Of a stretch of 32,018 bases of DNA, positions 1 to 9,210 are shown piece after piece. The first letter of the stretch is position 1. Each line of letters begins with the position of its first letter. Source of the stretch: a virus; the IMG/VR virus record IMGVR_UViG_3300034375_009452, positions 1 to 32,018 of that record. The stretch is one strand, 5' to 3'. The notes under the pieces were generated by a model. The model was not told where the DNA came from and searched no databases. It saw nothing but the letters and a program-made list of their open reading frames with translations. Made by a program: the position numbers and the translations under genes.

Positions 1-644
1 GCAACATAAGGATTTTTTGGTTCAAATATAATAGTATTTGCAATAGCATATACAGTCTGGCCCCCCATAACACTACCAGCATCTGCTGCTACTAAAAAGG
101 CGCGCGAATTTTCATCATTTAAGGTAATCCACCTTTGTATATCTCCGCTTAAATTATTTGCTGCATCAGCTGTAATTCTTACTTGATTATTTGCATCTCT
201 TACAGTAGATGTAATATCTAAGTCATCTACGAATAAATAATCAAATAAAATTATACTTTTTCCGGTTGCATAGTAATCTCCGGTACTGGTATCAATCATA
301 TAATCTGGTAGCGTACTCCCACTTGATAAAGTTCCATTTTTACCAGAAAATGCAATTCTAGTACTAGGATCTATAGCGGAGCCTAATACTCCTTGGGGAG
401 GAATATATCCTAAATATTTTGCATCTTTTACAGGAACATCATCAAAATAAATAGACCCTGTTCCATTTACCAAACCTGCTACTGGGCCTTCACATATAGC
501 ATCAGTAATAGAAATATTTTGTATTACTGTGCCTGACCCAGTTTGAGTAAATACTCTTTCTGTTTGATTTACATTACCTGAATTATTTGGTCCGCCAATA
601 CCTAAATTAAATAGGTAATTCGCACCCCCGATACCATCTGGCAT
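1..644 (-). CDS. J: Central tail-tip protein gpJ-like, N-terminal part (cut by window edge)
   Basis: The frame is open from an ATG at 644 to the left edge, giving 214 codons of a longer gene. A good ribosome site (AAGGAG, 7 bases before the ATG) fixes the start. The N-terminal segment reading ITDAICEGPVAGLVNG, then SIYFDDVPV, matches the start of lambda gpJ-type host-specificity proteins, where the same block (SEGP..GLV.G..SIY.D..P) opens the protein. It lies directly after the gpL, gpK and gpI homologues, which is the lambda order L-K-I-J. In lambda, gpJ forms the central tip fibre that binds the host receptor. The receptor-binding C-terminus is outside the window, so host range cannot be judged. 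Confidence 0.85.
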   Translation of the reverse strand, partial: MPDGIGGANYLFNLGIGGPNNSGNVNQTERVFTQTGSGTVIQNISITDAICEGPVAGLVNGTGSIYFDDVPVKDAKYLGYIPPQGVLGSAIDPSTRIAFSGKNGTLSSGSTLPDYMIDTSTGDYYATGKSIILFDYLFVDDLDITSTVRDANNQVRITADAANNLSGDIQRWITLNDENSRAFLVAADAGSVMGGQTVYAIANTIIFEPKNPYV

Positions 645-660
645 AAATTTACTCCTTTAC

Positions 661-1497
661 TTAATACTCAAATCTTGGAATAATACTTCGGTCCAAATCA
701 GGCCCACTGGGTGGACGGGTCGGTTGAGTATCTCCACCATCACCCCCTCCATCAGTTCCTCCGCCATTGCCGCCATCTGTATTTCCGTTATAATTATCTG
801 TGCCTTCCTCATTTGTATTATCGGTATTTGGTGTGGCAGCGTTTAAAGGGTCTCTATGAACAAATACAGCAGCTGCATTAGCAGTTTGAAAACTAATTGG
901 CCTCCCTGATATTCTTAACTGCCCGTAAAGCACCGGGACAGGATCTCCTTCAGCAATTACTTGTCCCGACCCCTGAAAAAGATAAGTATCCTCTTTTGAT
1001 GCGCCACCATTATCTGTCGCAGGATCAGGCATCATCATTTCAGTTAATCCCTGCATTAAAAGTGCTCCCCCAAGAACTGCAAGTCCTAAAGCAGCACCTA
1101 TTGCTAATCCACTAGCTCCTCCTGCCATAACGGTTGCAAATAATGTTTTTCCTGCTGCCGCCCCTAAAAACTGCATTCCTGGAACAAATAAAAGTGCTAC
1201 CATCAAGAAGCCTACAATTGCTTTTACAACTCCTCCAGAACCTGCTGGTATAGCACGAATTGTCATTGCGCCTGTATCATAGTGAAGCAAAAGCTCGGTC
1301 TCATCAGTAATAGGTGTATCATCTACTTCGCAAACAAATTCTATACCTTTTTCCGAAGATTCTATTAAATATGGACGAAGCTCTGGAAAATTACAATCAA
1401 GGCATTTAACAACATCTTGGAAAGAAGATACGTCCATAGTAAATTCTTTTCCGAACTTTTCGCCTATATCCCCTTCTAAATATATTTTACGCATCAT
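661..1497 (-). CDS. I: Tail-tip assembly protein, lambda gpI-like
   Basis: 278 residues. The N-terminal 90 residues (starting MMRKIYLEGDIGEKFG) have the ubiquitin-like appearance of lambda gpI, which is needed for tail-tip assembly. Then comes a long hydrophobic glycine/alanine-rich stretch (about residues 93-152) with at least two membrane-like segments, as in gpI, and a low-complexity Gly/Asp/Asn/Thr-rich region (about 220-262). It overlaps the gpK homologue by 11 bases and precedes gpJ by 16 bases. The assignment rests on the N-terminus, the hydrophobic segment and the fixed position between K and J. The disordered tail is longer than I would expect. Confidence 0.75.
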   Translation of the reverse strand: MMRKIYLEGDIGEKFGKEFTMDVSSFQDVVKCLDCNFPELRPYLIESSEKGIEFVCEVDDTPITDETELLLHYDTGAMTIRAIPAGSGGVVKAIVGFLMVALLFVPGMQFLGAAAGKTLFATVMAGGASGLAIGAALGLAVLGGALLMQGLTEMMMPDPATDNGGASKEDTYLFQGSGQVIAEGDPVPVLYGQLRISGRPISFQTANAAAVFVHRDPLNAATPNTDNTNEEGTDNYNGNTDGGNGGGTDGGGDGGDTQPTRPPSGPDLDRSIIPRFEY

Positions 1498-2179
1498 ATC
1501 TATAAACTCCTACAATTGTGGGGGCCCATCTTGGAAACAAAGATTCTCGGCAAGAAAGACGATGTACTGCATGGTGAAAAAACATATCCTTGCCTATATA
1601 AACTCCGCAATGATTTGGTACATCTGACTCCATTTGAAAAATTAATACATCATTTATCTGTAATTCTTTTTTATCTACGCGTTTTCCTCCCCATTGCTTT
1701 GCCATATCATCAGTAAAATAATTTAAATCTTCTTTCTTCCACCAATTTTCTTCAAACAAAGCTCTAGGAGGGATTTCTATATTTTGAGTTTTTAAATAGT
1801 CTCTAATAGCTTCGAAACAATCCATTACTCCAAATTTATATTCTCTACCTATTAAAGGAAATGCTTTTGTGGTTGGTTCTACTATATTTAAATTCATTTC
1901 CGAATCAAAAATATAGTAAGGTATTCCCGTACTGTTACATCCGTTTATATCAGATTCACTAGGTTCATTACTAGTATTTATATGGTTATGAACTATTCCT
2001 AAAATATCTGCTTTTTTAATTACATTTAAATAATCTTTTGAACACATTATAAAATCTTGATTATTTGTAGCAATATTTTTACAGGGAAACCATTGTTTTT
2101 TTCCTTCAACAATTCCTATAATTCCGCAGCCTTCTTTAGGATATTCTTTTGCAAAATGTTCTTGTATTTCATCTATCAT
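1487..2179 (-). CDS. K: Tail-tip peptidase, lambda gpK-like (JAB/MPN + NlpC/P60)
   Basis: 230 residues with two enzyme domains. Residues 1-100 carry a JAB/MPN zinc-peptidase signature: Glu16 (YPKEGCGI) and H64-x-H66-x7-S74-x2-D77. Residues 110-230 are NlpC/P60-like with the catalytic Cys in VMDC (C121), His190 in NHCGVYIG and a further His at 202-203. Lambda gpK has the same two-domain build. The P60 half is expected to cleave peptidoglycan peptides, and the JAB half may process a tip protein. Active-site residues of both domains look intact. It overlaps its neighbours on both sides by a few bases, so translation is coupled. Confidence 0.88.
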   Translation of the reverse strand: MIDEIQEHFAKEYPKEGCGIIGIVEGKKQWFPCKNIATNNQDFIMCSKDYLNVIKKADILGIVHNHINTSNEPSESDINGCNSTGIPYYIFDSEMNLNIVEPTTKAFPLIGREYKFGVMDCFEAIRDYLKTQNIEIPPRALFEENWWKKEDLNYFTDDMAKQWGGKRVDKKELQINDVLIFQMESDVPNHCGVYIGKDMFFHHAVHRLSCRESLFPRWAPTIVGVYRYDA

Positions 2180-4899
2180 TTAAATTTATTTGTTCCTATA
2201 AATCCGCCAAAAGGAAGAGGCAAATAAGTGTCTAAAACTCCAGGGGTACTAGTTGCTTGAAACCGAACTTTACAAGAGTTTACTCGTTTTCCACAAACAT
2301 CTATTCTCTTCCAAACGCCTTTTTGAGTATTTGGATTTCTACCCTTGCTCGGATTAGTTGCCTCCCAAATTCTTATATATCCATCTCCATTATAACCATC
2401 AGTAAAACTTATTTCAGTACCTTTTAGTATCGGGCCAAGAAATGCACGACTAAATGTAATTTTATATTCATATGATAAAACAGTATTACCAGAGGTCATC
2501 CCGGGAGTAAGTGTAACATTAGTTACAAGACCTGGAGAATTTAAAGTACTAGGTATTAAATAATAATTATTTATTTTTGCTAGTATCTGTGCCGCATCGT
2601 CAGCTTCCATCCAGTCTCTATTGTACGCAATATATAAATCAAAATCTCCAGCATTAGCATTTTTGACTACTTTACTATTATAAGTTGTAGGAATATATAC
2701 TGCGCTTGCTCCAGTAATAGTTTTTACTCTGTCGCCCTCTACATAGGATGTTGTTGGGCTCCAGTCAGGAAATGTTGCTGCACCTACTATTAACTCATCA
2801 TTTTCATCAAAAAATAAGTTACCTCTACTATTTAAAGGAAAGGTGCACCCTCCTTGACCATTTTCAAAAAAGCCCTGATACTTCCAAGGACAGTATTTAC
2901 CAATAATATACCTGTTAGGTAGTTTAAACCCTTCCAGATCTAAAGGACTGGCAAGTTCTAAAGCCATTAAAGGTCCTGTTTCTTGAGCTACTCTATTTAT
3001 ATAATAGGAAGCTTTTGGAAATTCTGTAGGGCGTTCAGGCAGCTGTCCTTCATTGTAAGTATACTTTAATAGTGTAGTTCTGTATGTTACTTTGCTACCT
3101 ACTAGATCTTGAGCACTAAAAATACCTTCAGACTCTAAAATATTTATAAGTAATTCTTCGTCTCTTGTACCATCTCCGTCATTCATAACGGTTCTTGCAA
3201 TTCCAGGTATATTTGCTAAAGTTAAAGTGGGTCTTGAGGAAGCTCCGCTACTTTTAACATCTATACCTTCTATCATTATAGGCATAGCTACATATTCATT
3301 TAGTACAGATCCTTTGGAGTCTGGAAAATATATATTGTCTAAAGAGCTCTCGTCGAATCCATTGTACAAAAATGCCATGTTTCCTGAAGGTAATTGAATT
3401 TCAAATAATTCAATAAAATTATCTCCAATATCCTGATCTTGTACTACCTCTATTAAATTTAGTCTGCCATCCTTTTGAACATATCCACTAATAGTCCAAG
3501 TATAGCTTGAAGAAGGGCTAAATGTGGGATTAGAGTTTGATCTAAATTCAACTTCGAATGTTGATTCTTCAGTACTGTTAAGAAAAGTGATATCAAAATA
3601 AGTAATAGTTGTTCCCGTTAAGGGAGAAACATCTGCATTTGTAGTACTTATAACATCTATTACTCTATACGGATCATTTGGATCATTTTCTAAAATTACC
3701 CTAATTACATCCTTTTTATATACTAAAAAGTCATTATAATTTAAAATATCAGGAGTTAATGTTAGAGAATATATGGAGGGTGCGCCGGTATTTTCGTCGT
3801 CTCCTCCTCCGGGTGGAAATGCTGAAATAGCTAGAGAATTACTAGTTATGAACTCACTGTATCCATCTCCGTCTGTAAAACTAATTGTTAAAGATAAAGA
3901 AGTTCCTAAGTCATAAGCAACTGTTGTATATGTAGCTGCATTTGCTCCTGTTATGGGGTAGCCGTTTCTATTCCATTGATATTCAAAAGTACCTAGTCCG
4001 TTACTGTCTGCAATATTTTCCGTATGAGAAAACTCATATCCAAATCCTACTTGATTTCCATCAATTGTAACTGTGCCAGTTGCAGCAACATTGGGGGGTA
4101 CATACTCTTCTACCTCAAAAGTAATTTCATCAATAAAAGTATTCCAGCCCCCAGTAGTAGAGGCAGAAGCAGTTCCATTAACAAATTGCGGAGTAGTATT
4201 ATAATGATGAAGTTTTAGAAAATATCTTCCTGGAGGACACGATGCAGTTGGTTGAATTTGTACAGCAGTAGTAGTGCTTGTTATAGATACTTGCCCGCTC
4301 GTATTTACAAAATAACTAGGATCGATTAAAGTATTTGAGCCGCCTCCACTTACAATTCTCCACTGAAAAGTTTCAGGAGTAGCTACAGGAGCATCAGAAA
4401 CATGATAAGGAGTCCAAGTACCTGCTACATAAGGAACAAGACTGGTAGGGGCAGATATATTAATAGTTCCACTAGCTCCCTGAAGAATACTAGTTCCTGC
4501 AGAATTACCATCCCAGCCAAGAGTAGAAGGAAGCCATAAAATTCTAACAGAAGCTTGCGCTTTAGTAGTTAACTCATTTCCCGTAGTTGCAGCAGTAAAA
4601 AAGTACCACCTAGCATAATGATCATTATTATCAAAATTGGTATAAGTCCAAGTTTTATCTTTCTCATTATGATCTAACCACGGAGGATCTGGATCTGGAT
4701 CATTAGCTGTAGGATCTGAGTTAGGAGAACGTACATAACGTATTTCTTTAACAATAGCGCCTTCAGTTCCTGTGTATTCTGTTTGTACATTGATAGTGTC
4801 TCCGACTTTTGCAATAATTGCGTAGTTATCAGATACATCTGTAGTCGGGGGAACATACCCGGGACTATTTAACTCAATGTAATAATCAAATTGACTCAT
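2176..4899 (-). CDS. L: Tail-tip protein, lambda gpL-like with long Ig-like N-terminal extension
   Basis: 907 residues, far longer than lambda gpL (about 230). The C-terminal half (from about residue 475) is gpL-like: it starts near LIEVVQDQDIGDNFIELFEI and carries the conserved cysteines, two in a YCPW / GGCTF pair (about 668 and 685) and two near the end (DVCGKR, NSCKVRF; about 869 and 876). This pattern suggests the iron-sulphur cluster known from lambda gpL. The N-terminal half is Thr/Ser/Pro-rich and beta-strand-like, with sections resembling Ig-like domains (for example GYEFSHTENIADSNGLGTFE, YQWNRNGYPI, LSLTISFTDGDGY). It overlaps K by 4 bases. The gpL call is solid; the Ig-like reading is by eye. 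Confidence 0.8.
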   Translation of the reverse strand: MSQFDYYIELNSPGYVPPTTDVSDNYAIIAKVGDTINVQTEYTGTEGAIVKEIRYVRSPNSDPTANDPDPDPPWLDHNEKDKTWTYTNFDNNDHYARWYFFTAATTGNELTTKAQASVRILWLPSTLGWDGNSAGTSILQGASGTINISAPTSLVPYVAGTWTPYHVSDAPVATPETFQWRIVSGGGSNTLIDPSYFVNTSGQVSITSTTTAVQIQPTASCPPGRYFLKLHHYNTTPQFVNGTASASTTGGWNTFIDEITFEVEEYVPPNVAATGTVTIDGNQVGFGYEFSHTENIADSNGLGTFEYQWNRNGYPITGANAATYTTVAYDLGTSLSLTISFTDGDGYSEFITSNSLAISAFPPGGGDDENTGAPSIYSLTLTPDILNYNDFLVYKKDVIRVILENDPNDPYRVIDVISTTNADVSPLTGTTITYFDITFLNSTEESTFEVEFRSNSNPTFSPSSSYTWTISGYVQKDGRLNLIEVVQDQDIGDNFIELFEIQLPSGNMAFLYNGFDESSLDNIYFPDSKGSVLNEYVAMPIMIEGIDVKSSGASSRPTLTLANIPGIARTVMNDGDGTRDEELLINILESEGIFSAQDLVGSKVTYRTTLLKYTYNEGQLPERPTEFPKASYYINRVAQETGPLMALELASPLDLEGFKLPNRYIIGKYCPWKYQGFFENGQGGCTFPLNSRGNLFFDENDELIVGAATFPDWSPTTSYVEGDRVKTITGASAVYIPTTYNSKVVKNANAGDFDLYIAYNRDWMEADDAAQILAKINNYYLIPSTLNSPGLVTNVTLTPGMTSGNTVLSYEYKITFSRAFLGPILKGTEISFTDGYNGDGYIRIWEATNPSKGRNPNTQKGVWKRIDVCGKRVNSCKVRFQATSTPGVLDTYLPLPFGGFIGTNKFK

Positions 4900-5423
4900 G
4901 GTTCATAAACTCGTCTAAATTCTGCGGTTAGAGAATGATAACTATGGTACAAATATTTTATATTATATCCCTCACACACTACTTTTATAGTTTGATTTCC
5001 ATCATACTCTGGAATAATTATATCAAAGTTTTTTGCTTGATGTACATCTAGAAACTTTGCTATAAGATTAATATCTTCTTTAGTTCTATTAGAAAAAGAT
5101 ACTCCAAACATATCTCTTTTAGAGTTTGTTCCATCTATAGCTCTTTGTTCATATCCATCTCCAAATTTTGCGGTCAAAATATTAAAATTTGAAGCCCTAC
5201 TTAAACCCCTATCAAAAGTATAGAAAGAATCTGTAAGAGGAACTCCTCCAGATATAGCATCTGCAGGAACTTTTAGTATAAATATCTCTCCATAAGAGGA
5301 TGTCCCTCCTGCAGTCCCGGGATCAATGCTCCATGCTCCTATTACGGCATTATATACATATGTTACTCCATTGTATGTATAAGTATCGCCATTTGAAGGA
5401 CTACCTGGGAAATCTGCTGCCAT
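4896..5423 (-). CDS. M: Minor tail protein, lambda gpM-like
   Basis: 175 residues. The part from about residue 70 has the gpM pattern (AKFGDGYEQRAIDGTN, then FLDVHQAKNFDI) and ends in beta-rich sequence. In lambda, gpM joins the tail tip to the tube side of the baseplate. The first 40 residues are a separate module (GSPSNGDTYTYNGVTYVYN, W) of a kind that also opens the collagen-like protein upstream ([21 protein letters not shown]). The two neighbours may therefore share an N-terminal attachment or capping module. It overlaps the gpL gene by 4 bases. Confidence 0.72.
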   Translation of the reverse strand: MAADFPGSPSNGDTYTYNGVTYVYNAVIGAWSIDPGTAGGTSSYGEIFILKVPADAISGGVPLTDSFYTFDRGLSRASNFNILTAKFGDGYEQRAIDGTNSKRDMFGVSFSNRTKEDINLIAKFLDVHQAKNFDIIIPEYDGNQTIKVVCEGYNIKYLYHSYHSLTAEFRRVYEP

Positions 5424-5433
5424 TTAAGTCTCC

Positions 5434-8400
5434 TTAATTATCCTCAAGAGCTGCAATAGCTGCTTGAAAAGCCCCATAATCTGGAGAAGCCGCTGCAATT
5501 TCTTTCAACTTTGCTGTAGAGATGAGTCGAGTAGAGGTGCTGGGTGCCCCTCCTGCTTGGTGTTGAGCTACTTTTATATTTCCACTATCAGAGTAAATTG
5601 TATTATCTGACAAGTATAAATGTCTTATCTTATATTCAGCAGACCCTAAATCATATTGAGCATTTGTATCCGGGATTAAGCTTCCTGACATTCCTAAAGC
5701 AGGAAGATTCCCTGTTAAAGCCGATGCATCTATAGTTGTGCCTGCTTTAATTATTTGGGTGACTTCCGAAATTGGAGACCGTTTTAAGTTAAAAGTATAT
5801 ACATATACATTTGAGCCGGGCACTGTATCAACAGGTATTTCCCAATCATAATAATAATTAGGATCTCCTGCAAAACTTACTGCTGTAAAAGTGGCAGCGC
5901 CAGTTGCTTTCAATGTTGTATTTGCTGGGAAGTTGCCGTTGGCATCAGTTTCACCAGATATCGCGGCACCAGTTAGCAGCTCGAAAGAATCATCTTTTTT
6001 AATTGATGCAAATTTTTCATTAAAAGGAGATTCTGTTGGAGCTCCAGGCCCATTAGTTCGTATAACTAATTTATTTCCTGTTTGCCAATCTACATAAGCA
6101 ACTCCTCCTGTGCCTTCACCTCCAAAGTCCATAGTTTCGCCAAGAACAAGTTGTCCTGACGAATCTGTGCTTAAAGTTTGATCGCCCATAAAAATGGTAT
6201 TATTATCTAAGTACAAATATCTCCATTTTTGGGTAGCACTTCCTAAATCGTAACTTACACTGGTTGAGGGAAGGAAATGAGTATCTAACCGTAAGTTATT
6301 ATTAGAATCAAAATCTAAAGTGCTAGTTCCATCTGTAATGCTAGAACTACTGCCGCCCGACCCTGCATCACTCGTATAAATTGTTCCTGCCATTGCGGAG
6401 TGGTTTTCGTCCACATAATAGAGAGTAGAAGGAGCATCTAAAGGTACAGTAAATGAAACCCTATCTCTATCCGCTCCATTATTTGTTACTCCATCTGTAG
6501 CCCCTAAAACATTTGCCGCATCATAAGCCCCTGAAGTACTTTGAATCCATAAAGGATGTCCACTGCTTAGTTCAAAATTTCCAAAATCTGCATAGACTTC
6601 TGTAGAATCTCCTGAATTATTTCCAAGGTCAAGTACTCCTAAAAGAGCTACCCACCGATACTGTCCTGTGGTTGTAAAAGTATAACTATACGAAGTAGCA
6701 GAACTACTCGTGCCAATGTAGTATCCTTCGCTATTTTGAGGATAGGCTCGATAAAAGCCTCCATTTGTTATATCTACTAGCCAAAATTGTGCGCGTACTT
6801 CTTTTTCACTAGTTCTTTCATGATAAGAATTGATTTTTTCCCAAGTAAGTACATATCCTTCTTTTACATTAAAAGTAGGGGAAGCTGTATAAGCTTTTCT
6901 ATACCAGTTACTAGACAACAGAAAGTATGTTTTTGTATAAAGCCTTACATAATTTCCCGCTCCTGCAGCTGTAAATACATAAACACCTTGAGTTGTAGTT
7001 TGTGAGTTTCCTTCAAACTGTGTATCTGTATGCGCTTGGGCTGGAAAAGTTTGACCATTTATACTATCCGCAGAAGTAATATAGTTACTGCTAGAAAAGG
7101 CCCAGCCGTCTGAACTGGTAATAGGACTTAAACTGTCAAAATCACCCGGATCAAAATAATATGTTATACCCTTTTGAAGATATAGATCAGGATTTGTTCT
7201 TGCAACGGGAAATCCTGCCCCTGAGAAAGAAAAAGCAGAAGGAGTTCCACTAGTATAAGTAGGCTCGACATCAAATACAATTGAACTTGCACCATCAGCA
7301 CCATCAGCACCATCTACTCCATTTACGCCGCGTAAATCTCCTGTGCTAAAACCTAGTCCATCATCAGAAGTAAATGTTACAGTACCTGTACTTATATCGT
7401 AAGAGCCCCCAGTAAACCCGGTGCCATCAGTTCCATTAGTACCATCTGCTCCATCAACTCCATCAGCACCATCTGCTCCAGCAGGTCCCGTAGCCCCAGT
7501 AGGGCCAGTAGGACCAGTGGGACCAGTGGGCCCTTGCGGGCCTACCACTGTTCCGGCATTAATAGTTGTACTATCTGCAAGAGTAAGAATTAAATCATCA
7601 TTTGCATTTACTGTCGCTGAAGAAATACCTCTATTTCCATCGCCACGTAAATCTCCTGTGCTAAAACCTAGTCCATCATCAGAAGTAAACGTTACGACTC
7701 CTGTTGAAACAGTATAACTACCTCCAGTAAACCCTGTTCCATTAGTACCAGCAGGACCGGTAGGTCCTGTCGCTCCTGTCGCTCCTGTGGGTCCAACCAC
7801 CGGTCCGGCATTAATAGTTGTACTATCTGCGAGAGTAAGAATTAAATCATCATTTACATCTACTATTGCTGAAGAAATACCTCTATTCCCATCACCGCGT
7901 AAATCTGCAGTACTAAATCCTAGACCATCATCAGAGCTAAAGGTTACAATACCTGTTGAAGCAGTATAGCTACCTCCAGTAAATCCTAACCCTTGATTAC
8001 CTTGTGGCCCTGTTAATCCTACAGGTCCGGCGGGACCTTGAGCACCATCTAGACCATCTGCTCCTTGAGGTCCTTGAGGGCCGGCGGGGCCTTGAATACC
8101 TGTAGCACCAGTAGGCCCAGCAGGTCCGACAGGTCCGGTAGGTCCAGTATTTCCTGTATCCCCTTTCTCTCCTTGAGGTCCCACAGGGCCTTGAGCACCC
8201 GTTTGTCCTTGAGGGCCATCATTTCCTGTAGGACCCGTGGGTCCAATAGGTCCTTGAGGTCCTTGAGGGCCAGTATTTCCTATTGGTCCAGTTGGTCCAG
8301 CAGGTCCAGTCGCTCCTGTAGCACCAACAGGTCCAGCAGGTCCAGCAGGTCCAGTAGCTCCTGTTTCGCCTGTATCTCCTTGAGGGCCATCATTTCCTAT

Positions 8401-9210
8401 TGGGCCGGCAGGTCCTTGAGGTCCTTGAGGTCCGGCGGGGCCAGTACTTCCTATTGGTCCAGTTGGTCCAGCAGGTCCCGTAGGTCCAGTTGGTCCAGCA
8501 GGGCCCGTGGGTCCTGCGGGTCCAGTAGCTCCTATATCTCCTGTATCTCCTTGAGGCCCATCATTTCCTATCGGTCCTTGAGGTCCGGCGGGACCAGTTA
8601 ATCCAATAGGCCCAGTGGGTCCCGCGGGTCCAATAGGTCCAGTAGGTCCAGTAGGTCCAGCAGGTCCTTGAGGGCCTTCTGGGCCTTCTGCACCATCATT
8701 TCCAGCAGGTCCTTGAGGGCCGGTAGGTCCAGTAGGGCCAGTTACAGAAGCTCCTGCGGGTCCAGTAGCTCCTTGAGGGCCATCATCACCTTTATCTCCT
8801 TGAGGCCCGACAGGGCCATCGGGTCCAATAGGTCCTTGAGGCCCAGTTAATCCAATAGCCCCAGTATCACCTTTATCTCCTTTAGGCCCAGTAGGTCCGG
8901 TAGCTCCAACTGGTCCTTGAGGGCCGGTTGTACCTATACCAATAGGTCCTTGTGGTCCTTGTGGTCCTTGTGGTCCTGTAAGACCTTGAGGTCCAGTAGG
9001 TCCAGCTACTCCAGCAGGTCCTGAAGTACCGGTGGGGCCTGTGGGTCCTGCGTCTCCTGTCTCACCTTTTAATCCTGTGGGGCCAGTAATTACCCATTGC
9101 TGAGTATTTCCATCATCATAATAGATATACATTCGAAGATTTACGCTATCAAACCATAAATCTCCATCACTTGGATTACTAGGCGCTGCTGCTGAAACTG
9201 TTGCTGCCAT
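5434..9210 (-). CDS. Collagen-like tail fibre or tail-associated structural protein
   Basis: 1258 residues. After a 40-residue N-terminal module comes a very long Gly-X-Y run (about 43-405; GPTGPTG, GPQGPAG, GNDGPQG), then three copies of a ~75-residue module (GFTGGSY...[19 protein letters not shown], two followed by GDGNRGISS...[14 protein letters not shown]) separated by short Gly-X-Y runs. A non-repetitive Ser/Thr/Tyr-rich region follows. The C-terminus has two copies of a phage-fibre motif ([20 protein letters not shown] and [20 protein letters not shown]). The gene lies between the tape measure and gpM, one base from the tape-measure stop. A trimeric collagen triple helix used as a fibre shaft is the likely structure. 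The receptor, if any, is unknown. Confidence 0.8.
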   Translation of the reverse strand: MAATVSAAAPSNPSDGDLWFDSVNLRMYIYYDDGNTQQWVITGPTGLKGETGDAGPTGPTGTSGPAGVAGPTGPQGLTGPQGPQGPQGPIGIGTTGPQGPVGATGPTGPKGDKGDTGAIGLTGPQGPIGPDGPVGPQGDKGDDGPQGATGPAGASVTGPTGPTGPQGPAGNDGAEGPEGPQGPAGPTGPTGPIGPAGPTGPIGLTGPAGPQGPIGNDGPQGDTGDIGATGPAGPTGPAGPTGPTGPAGPTGPIGSTGPAGPQGPQGPAGPIGNDGPQGDTGETGATGPAGPAGPVGATGATGPAGPTGPIGNTGPQGPQGPIGPTGPTGNDGPQGQTGAQGPVGPQGEKGDTGNTGPTGPVGPAGPTGATGIQGPAGPQGPQGADGLDGAQGPAGPVGLTGPQGNQGLGFTGGSYTASTGIVTFSSDDGLGFSTADLRGDGNRGISSAIVDVNDDLILTLADSTTINAGPVVGPTGATGATGPTGPAGTNGTGFTGGSYTVSTGVVTFTSDDGLGFSTGDLRGDGNRGISSATVNANDDLILTLADSTTINAGTVVGPQGPTGPTGPTGPTGATGPAGADGADGVDGADGTNGTDGTGFTGGSYDISTGTVTFTSDDGLGFSTGDLRGVNGVDGADGADGASSIVFDVEPTYTSGTPSAFSFSGAGFPVARTNPDLYLQKGITYYFDPGDFDSLSPITSSDGWAFSSSNYITSADSINGQTFPAQAHTDTQFEGNSQTTTQGVYVFTAAGAGNYVRLYTKTYFLLSSNWYRKAYTASPTFNVKEGYVLTWEKINSYHERTSEKEVRAQFWLVDITNGGFYRAYPQNSEGYYIGTSSSATSYSYTFTTTGQYRWVALLGVLDLGNNSGDSTEVYADFGNFELSSGHPLWIQSTSGAYDAANVLGATDGVTNNGADRDRVSFTVPLDAPSTLYYVDENHSAMAGTIYTSDAGSGGSSSSITDGTSTLDFDSNNNLRLDTHFLPSTSVSYDLGSATQKWRYLYLDNNTIFMGDQTLSTDSSGQLVLGETMDFGGEGTGGVAYVDWQTGNKLVIRTNGPGAPTESPFNEKFASIKKDDSFELLTGAAISGETDANGNFPANTTLKATGAATFTAVSFAGDPNYYYDWEIPVDTVPGSNVYVYTFNLKRSPISEVTQIIKAGTTIDASALTGNLPALGMSGSLIPDTNAQYDLGSAEYKIRHLYLSDNTIYSDSGNIKVAQHQAGGAPSTSTRLISTAKLKEIAAASPDYGAFQAAIAALEDN
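7556..7985 (-). repeat. Tandem ~180-bp coding repeat inside the collagen-like gene
   Basis: Two long near-identical DNA copies (about 7556-7740 and 7808-7985) encode the GFTGGSY...TTINAG module, and a shorter third copy lies at about 7318-7420. They differ by scattered substitutions, many at third positions. This indicates in-gene duplication followed by some divergence, and such repeats are likely sites for recombination that changes fibre length. Confidence 0.8.

Noticed and set aside
8065-8601. Long plus-strand open frame rich in Ser/Arg opposite the collagen-like gene
   Set aside because: It mirrors the Gly-X-Y codon pattern (GGT CCA/ACT on the other strand), has no ribosome site and lies inside a certain gene.
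8000-9100. Repetitive DNA that might suggest a CRISPR array
   Set aside because: The repeats are irregular 9-base units coding for Gly-X-Y; there are no regular spacers.
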